Assembly (NCBI GenBank): GCA_964405335.1
Contig: CAYONP010000141.1
Span: 1-9,902, forward strand
Origin: CAYONP01 sp964405335
Lineage (GTDB): Bacteria > Armatimonadota > UBA10988
Direction: 5' to 3'
DNA length: 9,902 nt
Shown here in pieces: positions 1-6,475 of the stretch. Every line of letters starts with the position of its first letter. Position 1 is the stretch's first letter. Under the pieces are notes generated by a model. It made no database searches. It saw only the letters and a program-made list of their open reading frames with translations, and was not told the DNA's origin. Both the position numbers and the translations under genes were made by a program.

Positions 1-1463
1 TCACCACCCCGCGTCACCTGGCGGCCGACGCGGCGGGCAACCTGGTGGTCGCCGACGAGGGCGCGCGGAAGGTCAAGCTGGTGCGGCCGCAGGCCGGCTT
101 CTTCCCGCTCGGCGTGCCGGCGGGCGCGGCGCCGAGTGAAGAAGTACGGGTGTCGAATGCCGACGGCTTCATACGCCAGACGGCGCTCGGCACGGACTGC
201 CCCTATTACTGGTACCAGTCGCCGCTGGCCGCCGGTGAACAGAGCGCGGCGCGGCGCTGGTCGTTCATCATCCCGAAGGACGTGAGCGCGTTCGAGTTCA
301 CCGTCCAGGTCGACGCGCCGACGAGCATCCCGGCCCCGCCCGGCGCGGTCGACGGCACGCAGTCCGGCGGTGTCGGCTCGCCGGATGTGATGGTGGAGAC
401 GGTGGCAGGGCGCTACTCGGCCATCGGCGCGATCGCTACCGGTCCGATGTGGCAGGCCGACGTCGGCTTTTTCTTCGGCCTGGCGGCGGACGGCCAGGGC
501 AACCTCTACTCGACCGACTACTTCGCGGGCACCGTCCGCCGGCTCGGCGTTGACGGGACCATCACCCTGGTCGCCGGCAGGGGTGCAGGGACGGCGGACG
601 GGCCCGGCAGCGTCGCCACGTTCGCCGGCTTGCAGGGCATCGACGTGTCACCGGACGGGACGCTGATCGTCGTCGCGGACCGGCATGCGGTGCGGCGGAT
701 TGAGCTGACGGGGGCTGACCCGCTCCGGCCTGAGAGCTGGACGGTGAGCACGATGGCGGGCTCGGCGAACACGGCTGGCCGGGCGAACGGAGCCGGTGAC
801 CTTGCCCGGTTCAACTTCGTCGATAGTGTGGCCCTGGACGCCGGCGGCAACGTCTACTTGTCCGAGTCCACGGGTAAGCGGATCCGTCGTGTGTCCTACC
901 AGCGCGGACTGGTCACCTCGGCGACGAGCTACGAGGTCGAGGCCATCGCGGGCGACGGCTCGGTGGACAGCCCGGTGGCCGCGACAGTCGACGGGATGGG
1001 TCCGGTGGCCAGGTTCCGCTCGCCGAGGGCAGTTGATGTGGCGCCGGACGGCACGCTCTACGTCATCGACGGTGGCACGCGGCTTCGCGAGATCGTTCGC
1101 TCGGTTGGCGGCGGGAGTGCGTTCACCGTCAGCACGCTCGCCGGCGACGACTCTGCCGGCTATCTCGACGGCCTTGGCACGGCTGCCCGTTTCGACAGCG
1201 ATTACGGCGATCTGGCCGTCGACCGGGCCGGTTGGATCTACCTCGTCGACACCCTCAACCAGCGCGTGCGCCGGGTGAGTCCGGGCGGCCGGGCGACGAC
1301 GGTGGCCGGCACCGGCGCGGCCGGCGACACCGATGGGCCGGGCAACGTGGCCACCTTCGATTCGCCATTCGCGGCGACCATCGACGCCGGCGGTGTGTTC
1401 TATGTGGTTGATGCCAACTCTCGCCGGCTGCGGGCAATCCACCGCGTGATCGACGGCCGCTGA
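1..1463 (+). CDS. NHL-repeat beta-propeller protein (5' end outside window)
   Basis: The reading frame is open from position 3 and the first codons already encode an NHL blade (HLAADAAGNLVVADEG), so the start lies upstream of the window. At least seven NHL-type strands of the form 'aaDxxGnlYvaDxxxxrvRri' are visible, around nt 15-80, 478-545, 636-705, 828-895, 1030-1095, 1206-1270 and 1374-1440. Five are joined by the linker 'AGxGxxxxxDGxGxxAxF' typical of NHL propellers. Between the first and second visible blades (about nt 87-400) lies a non-NHL segment of about 100 residues with a Trp/Phe-rich beta pattern (RRWSFIIPKDVSAFEFTV), which looks like an inserted beta-sandwich. NHL propellers are usually binding scaffolds or part of secreted enzymes; no catalytic residues can be assigned. 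Since the N-terminus is missing, a signal peptide cannot be checked. The gene ends 18 nt before a strong hairpin. Assignment to NHL is firm; specific function is unknown. Confidence 0.85.
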   Translation, partial: TTPRHLAADAAGNLVVADEGARKVKLVRPQAGFFPLGVPAGAAPSEEVRVSNADGFIRQTALGTDCPYYWYQSPLAAGEQSAARRWSFIIPKDVSAFEFTVQVDAPTSIPAPPGAVDGTQSGGVGSPDVMVETVAGRYSAIGAIATGPMWQADVGFFFGLAADGQGNLYSTDYFAGTVRRLGVDGTITLVAGRGAGTADGPGSVATFAGLQGIDVSPDGTLIVVADRHAVRRIELTGADPLRPESWTVSTMAGSANTAGRANGAGDLARFNFVDSVALDAGGNVYLSESTGKRIRRVSYQRGLVTSATSYEVEAIAGDGSVDSPVAATVDGMGPVARFRSPRAVDVAPDGTLYVIDGGTRLREIVRSVGGGSAFTVSTLAGDDSAGYLDGLGTAARFDSDYGDLAVDRAGWIYLVDTLNQRVRRVSPGGRATTVAGTGAAGDTDGPGNVATFDSPFAATIDAGGVFYVVDANSRRLRAIHRVIDGR

Positions 1464-1480
1464 AGCCCAGCCGGAACGGG

Positions 1481-1510
1481 CGACGCCCGGCTCGGGTGAG
1501 CCGGGCGTCG
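1481..1510. terminator. Bidirectional hairpin between convergent genes
   Basis: A 13 bp perfect stem (CGACGCCCGGCTC pairing with GAGCCGGGCGTCG) encloses a 4 nt loop, GGGT. It sits between the stop of the NHL gene at 1463 and the stop of the minus-strand gene at 1533, so it can serve both as transcription end. No clear T-run follows on either side; only 'tcgattcggtt' is slightly T-enriched on the plus side. It may therefore protect mRNA ends or need extra factors rather than act as a classic intrinsic terminator. Confidence 0.6.
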
Positions 1511-1532
1511 TCGATTCGGTTGCCGTAGCCGC

Positions 1533-2903
1533 CTAGTGGCGTCGCTTGGACTTGCAGTACTTCCGGCGGTCGTGGCCGCCCTTCTTCTGCTTCTTGAGGC
1601 AGTCGAAGAGCTTGCCGCCCCAGCCGCGCTTCTTGGTCTTCTTGCAGCGGTCGCGGTCGTGATCGCCGTGGTGCTGCTTCTTCTTGCCGCAGCGGTCGCG
1701 GTCGCGGTCGTGCTCGCGCTCGCAGTCGCAGCGCGTCTTGGTGCACGAGGCGAAGTACATGGCCCAGTTCTCGGGCCCGCAGCGGCGGGTGAAGAACCAG
1801 CCCTCGCCCCACGCCTCCTCGTCGACGCAGACCGGCTCTTCGAACTCGCCGGTGACCACCACCGGGATGAGGAACGGCTGCAGCTCGAGGCGGTTGCCGT
1901 CGGCATCGACCGGAATCACGAGGACCAGCACCTCGTCGCCGACCTGCGGGATGAAGCCGTTGCCGTTGGACAACGCCGCGGCGACGAGTTGGTTGATCCG
2001 CGGGATGTGCAGCGGCGGCGGGTCGCCGAAGTCGTCGTTCTGCGGCTGGTCGTCGTTGAGCAGCCGCCAGATGGCCCGCTGCACGTCATAGGCGGTGTAC
2101 AGGCCGAGCGCGCCGCCGGCTGGGGTGCCGACGAGATGCTGGTTGTAGAGCCAGTTGACCCGGTCCAGGTTCTCGGGCGTCTCACCGGGGTCGAAGTAGT
2201 TGGCCGCCTCGGCCGAGTAGGTCGAGATGAGCTTGCCCAGGTGGCCGGCGCCCTGTGCCGGCTGTCGATCGCGATCGGTGCAGTAGCTGTCGTAGACTCC
2301 GTCGTAGAGCGCGCTGCCGGAGATGGTCGCGTCGAAGTAGCTCGGCTCGCCGATGCCGCCGCCGTTGCGGTCGTCGACTAGGGAGTACTCGACGACTTCA
2401 CCGTCGACCACCGCGGCGAGGAACTCGACGTCGATTTCGCCGCTGGTCTCGACCACGCAGCAGAGCGTGGCATGGGCGGCGATGTAGACCTTCTTACAGC
2501 TACGCAGGCGGTGGGTGAAGGTCCAAATCTTGCGCGGGTCACGCGGATCGGGCTCGAATGACTGGTGATAGGCAAACTCGTCGACCTTGGGGATGTTGTA
2601 CCGGTTGGTCGGGAAGTTGTCCGGATCCTCGACGATGTCGAGGTCGAGCTGAACCAGGCCGCAGGGCAGGTCATCATCGAGGACATAGGTCACATCGACG
2701 TAGTATTTCCAGCCGACCTTGTAGGTCTCGGAGATGACCTGGCCGACGACCATGGTGGTGTCGGGATCGTCGCCGCCGGCGATCAGCCGGACGGTGTTGG
2801 TACACAGCAGCACGGGCTCGCCACCACCATCCCCGGTGGCACGCACCGCGCCGCTGGACAGGCTGCCGGCGAGAACCGCCAGCCAGAACAGCCGATAGCG
2901 CAT
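1533..2903 (-). CDS. Secreted protein with possible thioester-type domain and Cys-rich polybasic tail
   Basis: This is a 456-residue protein. The start is the ATG at 2903, because AGGAG lies 9 nt upstream and the N-terminus (MRYRLFWLAVLAGSLSSGAVRA) is a typical Sec signal peptide; an in-frame start at 2987 would bury that signal. Residues about 23-200 form an acidic beta-rich region of unknown family. Residues about 200-290 carry a YC motif (Cys208) and a VQRAIW motif (Gln275). This pair resembles surface thioester domains (TED, Cys-Gln thioester) and the related 'YCVDL...LQLAIWE' domains of secreted bacterial proteins. The last 69 residues (388-456) are extremely rich in Lys, Arg, His, Asp and Cys, with HDRDR repeats and cysteines at 405, 420, 435 and 450. 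There is no sorting motif or transmembrane anchor. The thioester itself is inference; the gene is supported by signal peptide, ribosome site and domain pattern. The opposite-strand frame at 1536-2381 is a GC shadow. Confidence 0.8.
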   Translation of the reverse strand: MRYRLFWLAVLAGSLSSGAVRATGDGGGEPVLLCTNTVRLIAGGDDPDTTMVVGQVISETYKVGWKYYVDVTYVLDDDLPCGLVQLDLDIVEDPDNFPTNRYNIPKVDEFAYHQSFEPDPRDPRKIWTFTHRLRSCKKVYIAAHATLCCVVETSGEIDVEFLAAVVDGEVVEYSLVDDRNGGGIGEPSYFDATISGSALYDGVYDSYCTDRDRQPAQGAGHLGKLISTYSAEAANYFDPGETPENLDRVNWLYNQHLVGTPAGGALGLYTAYDVQRAIWRLLNDDQPQNDDFGDPPPLHIPRINQLVAAALSNGNGFIPQVGDEVLVLVIPVDADGNRLELQPFLIPVVVTGEFEEPVCVDEEAWGEGWFFTRRCGPENWAMYFASCTKTRCDCEREHDRDRDRCGKKKQHHGDHDRDRCKKTKKRGWGGKLFDCLKKQKKGGHDRRKYCKSKRRH

Positions 2904-3316
2904 CGTTCTTGACTCCTGGTCGACCGCCGTAGTCGCGGACCAGCGTGGCCCACGCCGGACCATCGCGGTGCTGTCGAGCAGAGTCATCGTTCGCGGCGCG
3001 GTGAAGCGTCAGCGGATCGCGCGATCCACCCGGCTCAGGGCAACCGACACCGCCACCGGCCATGCCGGCGGGCCATCCGCCCGCCGCCGGCCACGGTCCG
3101 CCGGCTGCCAACCGCCCACGCCAACGATGCCTCCGTCACCTCGGCGCATCCCCACTCGGCGGCTGTCGCTCTTAGTCTGCGCCCAACGTGATTCCACGCG
3201 CAAGTCACGTAATCATACGAATTGCCAGTGAAAACACCTGCCCCCGCTCGCGGGCAGGGCGCAGCGCAGCACAACCCGACCCGCTGCAAATCGGGTGCCA
3301 ACTGCCCGACGATTCC
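2904..3316. other. Intergenic region without a recognisable gene
   Basis: This is the upstream region of the minus-strand secreted protein. Short frames on both strands here have no recognisable motifs, no ribosome sites and overlap each other, so I see no gene. The part at about 3186-3240 is clearly lower in GC than its surroundings and contains TATGAT on the minus strand (3217-3212), a possible -10 box. However, no acceptable -35 box sits at 16-18 nt from it, so I do not call a promoter. Confidence 0.5.
2913..2917 (-). promoter_or_regulatory. Ribosome binding site deciding the start of the minus-strand gene
   Basis: CTCCT on the plus strand reads AGGAG on the minus strand, 9 nt before the ATG at 2903-2901. 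It supports the start that gives a clean signal peptide and argues against the 28-codon-longer frame. Confidence 0.7.
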
Positions 3317-3385
3317 GGGGACACACGACCCATTTCTCTGGATCCAGGGACGCGCTCGGATAGCGCGGACACACGACCTGATTCC
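3317..3385. repeat. Truncated left ends of the 206 bp element
   Basis: Positions 3317-3360 match the first 44 bp of the 206 bp element with a few substitutions (for example GACCC for GACCT, and GGGACGC for GGGGCGC). After that the match stops. A second, shorter end motif, GGACACACGACCTGATTCC, follows at 3367-3385, directly before the first full copy. Both are in the left-end orientation. They look like decayed or truncated element ends. Confidence 0.75.
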
Positions 3386-3591
3386 GGGGACACACGACCT
3401 ATTTCTCTGGATCCAGGGGCGCGCTCGCCGAGCTCGTGGCCGAAGCGGCGCTCAAGCCGTTAAGTGAGCGCACCCGCAAGGGTCGTCTGCCCGCACCGCT
3501 GGAGCTCATGGCGCGGGCGGAGCCGTCGGCGAGCCATCGGTACGGGCTGGTACGGCCAGGCGGGCGGGTGAATAATAGGTCGTGTGTCCCC
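3386..3591. mobile_element. 206 bp MITE/REP-like element, copy 1
   Basis: The element begins GGGGACACACGACCTATT and ends with its exact reverse complement, AATAGGTCGTGTGTCCCC, giving 18 bp perfect terminal inverted repeats. The interior of about 170 bp holds no complete gene. The copy at 3665-3870 has the same length and is identical by eye, offset by exactly 279 bp. Small size, perfect inverted ends, repeat copies and absence of a transposase fit a non-autonomous element moved in trans. The end motif is reminiscent of REP sequences mobilised by REP-associated Y1 tyrosine transposases, but I cannot confirm that link here. No convincing target duplication flanks this copy. Confidence 0.75.
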
Positions 3592-3612
3592 AGAGTCCGG
3601 GTGGACCGCGGC

Positions 3613-3663
3613 AATAATAGGTCGTGTGTCCCCGGATTGCATAGGTCGTGTGTCCTCGGATTG
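3613..3663. repeat. Two solo right-end motifs of the element
   Basis: AATAATAGGTCGTGTGTCCCC followed by GGATTG lies at 3613-3639. A second copy with one change (TCCTC for TCCCC), also followed by GGATTG, lies at 3640-3663. Both have the right-end orientation and sit in the 73 bp between the two full elements. They carry no interior element sequence. Confidence 0.75.
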
Positions 3664-3664
3664 C

Positions 3665-3870
3665 GGGGACACACGACCTATTTCTCTGGATCCAGGGGCG
3701 CGCTCGCCGAGCTCGTGGCCGAAGCGGCGCTCAAGCCGTTAAGTGAGCGCACCCGCAAGGGTCGTCTGCCCGCACCGCTGGAGCTCATGGCGCGGGCGGA
3801 GCCGTCGGCGAGCCATCGGTACGGGCTGGTACGGCCAGGCGGGCGGGTGAATAATAGGTCGTGTGTCCCC
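3665..3870. mobile_element. 206 bp MITE/REP-like element, copy 2
   Basis: Same length, same orientation and, by eye, the same sequence as copy 1, with 18 bp perfect terminal inverted repeats. GGATTG stands one base before its left end (3658-3663) and directly after its right end (3871-3876). This could be a target duplication, but GGATTG also follows solo right-end motifs, so it may instead be an extension of the end motif. Identity of the two copies implies recent duplication or gene conversion. Confidence 0.75.
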
Positions 3871-3876
3871 GGATTG

Positions 3877-3901
3877 AAATAGGTCGTGTGTCCCCGGATT
3901 G
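3877..3901. repeat. Solo right-end motif next to the fucosidase promoter region
   Basis: AAATAGGTCGTGTGTCCCC followed by GGATTG. It is the last member of the repeat cluster, and its final TTG runs into a TTGACG hexamer upstream of the fucosidase gene. Confidence 0.7.
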
Positions 3902-3929
3902 ACGCTTGACTCGCCCGCCCGGCTATGCC
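3899..3929 (+). promoter_or_regulatory. Weak sigma-70-like promoter candidate for the fucosidase gene
   Basis: TTGACG at 3899-3904 and TATGCC at 3924-3929 are separated by 19 nt, longer than the 16-18 nt optimum. A second TTGAC occurs at 3906 but is too close to the TATGCC. The only support is box similarity and position 22 nt before the proposed ATG at 3951. Confidence 0.25.
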
Positions 3930-3940
3930 ACCGTCGGCGC

Positions 3941-3944
3941 GGAG
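3941..3944 (+). promoter_or_regulatory. Ribosome binding site for the long (exported) fucosidase start
   Basis: GGAG within GGAGAGGCCG stands 6 nt before the ATG at 3951. It favours this start over the in-frame TTG at 3906, which lacks such a site and lies at the edge of the repeats. Confidence 0.6.
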
Positions 3945-3950
3945 AGGCCG

Positions 3951-5473
<1,523 letters not shown>

Positions 5474-5483
<10 letters not shown>

Positions 5484-5502
5484 CCGGGCAAGCGGGTACA
5501 AT
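5474..5502 (+). promoter_or_regulatory. Putative promoter of the toxin-antitoxin operon
   Basis: TACAAT at 5497-5502 is a good -10 box in otherwise GC-rich sequence. A poor -35 (TGCGGG, 5474-5479) lies at 17 nt. Transcription would begin near 5508-5510, so the ATG at 5505 would be excluded and the ATG at 5520 used. The site begins inside the end of the fucosidase gene. Confidence 0.35.
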
Positions 5503-5519
5503 CGATGTCGGAGTCGGCG

Positions 5520-5747
5520 ATGGGCGTTGACGAGATCTTCGAACAGGTTAGGGGCCTCGGGCCGGCGGACCGATTGAGGTTACGCAGCCTGGTCGAGGCG
5601 CTGATCGAAGCCGAACAGCCCGACCCGAGTGTGGCCGCCGAGCGGGCTGCCGAGGCGTTCGACCGGTTGGCGCGTGGTTGGTGTCGCGGCGGTGGCCGGC
5701 CGATCGCTGGGACGATCGACGACGTGTTGTACCGCGGTTGCCAATGA
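5520..5747 (+). CDS. Antitoxin of a PIN-toxin module
   Basis: This 75-residue acidic protein lies directly upstream of, and overlaps, a PIN-domain toxin, the classic antitoxin-first order. ATG 5520 is chosen because GGAG (5510-5513) stands 6 nt before it; the in-frame ATG at 5505 lacks a ribosome site and would precede the predicted transcription start. The N-terminal half (MGVDEIFEQVRGLGPADRLR...) has the 'LpPaeRlrLv.aLie' helix pattern of small addiction-module proteins. The Gly/Arg-rich C-terminal half probably binds the toxin. No ribbon-helix-helix or AbrB DNA-binding motif is obvious, so autoregulation is not shown. Function is inferred from pattern and neighbour. Confidence 0.75.
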   Translation: MGVDEIFEQVRGLGPADRLRLRSLVEALIEAEQPDPSVAAERAAEAFDRLARGWCRGGGRPIAGTIDDVLYRGCQ

Positions 5748-6166
5748 GACCGCGGGCGTTCGTCGACTCCTGGGGCTGGGTGGCGTTGGCGGTCAGCGAT
5801 GATCCCGAGCACGGACTTTCTGAGTCGCTAATCCGTCGCTTGCAGACCGAAGGCGCCCTCCTGGTCACGAGCAATCTGGTGGTGGCCGAGTCGCTCACCC
5901 GGTTGCGCTATGACTTTGGTCTCCCTGCCGCGCTGGATCTGCTCGCCACCATCGAGCTTCTGGTCGAGAGCCGGTCGGCGTCAGTGTTGTTTGTGGACGA
6001 GCCGCTTTGGAGCCAGGCCGTAGCGTGGTTCCGTCGGTACGACGATCAGCGGTTCTCGATGGTCGACTGCACCTCCTTTGCGATCATGGAGGCGCTGGGA
6101 ATCACCACGGCGCTGACCGCCGATCGGCATTTCGCCACGACCGGCTTTGCGCCGCTGGGCTTATAG
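5744..6166 (+). CDS. PIN-domain ribonuclease toxin (VapC-like)
   Basis: This 140-residue protein has the normal length for a VapC-type PIN toxin, a Mg-dependent endoribonuclease that cuts RNA when not bound by its antitoxin. All four expected acidic active-site positions are visible: Asp8 (RAFVDSWGW), Glu49 (NLVVAESLTRL), Asp108 (RFSMVDCTSFAIM) and Asp127 (ALTADRHF). The start is the ATG at 5744, which overlaps the antitoxin stop as ATGA and implies translational coupling. A longer open frame upstream (from 5678) lies inside the antitoxin and adds no conserved sequence. The RNA target cannot be read from sequence. It looks intact. It sits between two carbohydrate-enzyme genes with no apparent functional link to them. 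Confidence 0.9.
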   Translation: MRPRAFVDSWGWVALAVSDDPEHGLSESLIRRLQTEGALLVTSNLVVAESLTRLRYDFGLPAALDLLATIELLVESRSASVLFVDEPLWSQAVAWFRRYDDQRFSMVDCTSFAIMEALGITTALTADRHFATTGFAPLGL

Positions 6167-6200
6167 GCGGCAGCCGGGGCTCCCGTGCCGTCCATGACGC

Positions 6201-6250
6201 GCCGTTGGCGGCGTCCCTACCGGCCGCCCGCGCGCAATGGCGCGTCATAC
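6201..6250. repeat. Direct repeat unit A1
   Basis: This 50 bp unit matches 6351-6400 at 46 of 50 positions by hand alignment (offset 150). It contains a short palindrome, CGCGC-AATG-GCGCG. Confidence 0.7.
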
Positions 6251-6310
6251 CGGAGGCGTGAGCGGCCGGGGACGGCCGCGCTCCGGTCGCCTGACGACGA
6301 GGAGTGATTC

Positions 6311-6327
6311 GGCGCGCGTGGCGCGCC
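6311..6327. repeat. Short GC inverted repeat
   Basis: GGCGCGC and GCGCGCC form a 7 bp perfect stem around GTG. It has no following T-run. It could help end the toxin-antitoxin transcript but is more simply part of the local repeat family. Confidence 0.5.
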
Positions 6328-6350
6328 CTACCTTGGGCGGGCGGGGACTC

Positions 6351-6400
6351 GCCGTTGGCGGCGTCCCTAACGGCCGCCCGCGCGCAATCGCGCGCCCTAC
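6351..6400. repeat. Direct repeat unit A2
   Basis: Second copy of the 50 bp unit, ending in GCGCCCTAC, with four differences from 6201-6250. It ends 75 nt before the rhamnosidase start. Confidence 0.7.
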
Positions 6401-6464
6401 GTTGGCGGGAGCGGCGGTGACCGCGAGGAGGGATTCGGCGCGGCGTGCCGCATACCCGCCTCGC

Positions 6465-6470
6465 GGGTGA
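6465..6470 (+). promoter_or_regulatory. Shine-Dalgarno-like site favouring the ATG start of the GH106 gene
   Basis: GGGTGA, complementary to the 16S 3' end in the GGTGA part, stands 5 nt before ATG 6476. The in-frame GTG at 6467 lies within it and has no site of its own. Confidence 0.4.
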
Positions 6471-6475
6471 CCATC

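Larger units (their letters stand above)
6167..6475. other. Intergenic region of degenerate GC-palindrome repeats
   Basis: About 310 bp without a supported gene. It is built of imperfect direct repeats: 6201-6250 with 6351-6400, and 6292-6316 with 6418-6442 (about 22 of 25 bases alike). Between them lies a 7 bp GC hairpin at 6311-6327 (GGCGCGC, loop GTG, GCGCGCC). The 9-mer GCGCCCTAC appears at 6322-6330 and 6392-6400, and in reverse orientation at the right edge of the window. No promoter for the downstream gene is evident. The long minus-strand open frame crossing this region is a GC shadow. Confidence 0.55.

Noticed and set aside
1536..2381. 281-codon plus-strand open frame rich in Leu/Val/Ala, resembling membrane segments
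   Set aside because: It is antisense to the secreted protein; the hydrophobic runs are the complement of its Lys/Asp/Arg codons, not real membrane helices.
2904..2987. Longer N-terminus for the minus-strand secreted protein (start at 2987)
   Set aside because: The AGGAG and signal peptide support the ATG at 2903; the extra 28 residues would precede the signal sequence.
3436..3882. 148-codon open frame spanning both element copies as a gene
   Set aside because: It merely reads through two repeats and the end motifs between them, and has no ribosome site; treated only as a possible coding remnant.
3317..3901. CRISPR array
   Set aside because: Repeats occur in both orientations, unit spacing is irregular, and the 206 bp copies are identical including their interiors, unlike repeat-spacer structure.
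3906..3950. TTG start at 3906 for the fucosidase
   Set aside because: No ribosome site, overlaps the putative promoter, and puts a non-signal stretch before the Tat-like signal.
6167..6190. Intrinsic terminator directly after the PIN toxin gene
   Set aside because: Only a short, imperfect CGGCA/TGCCG pairing with a weak inner stem and no T-run is present.
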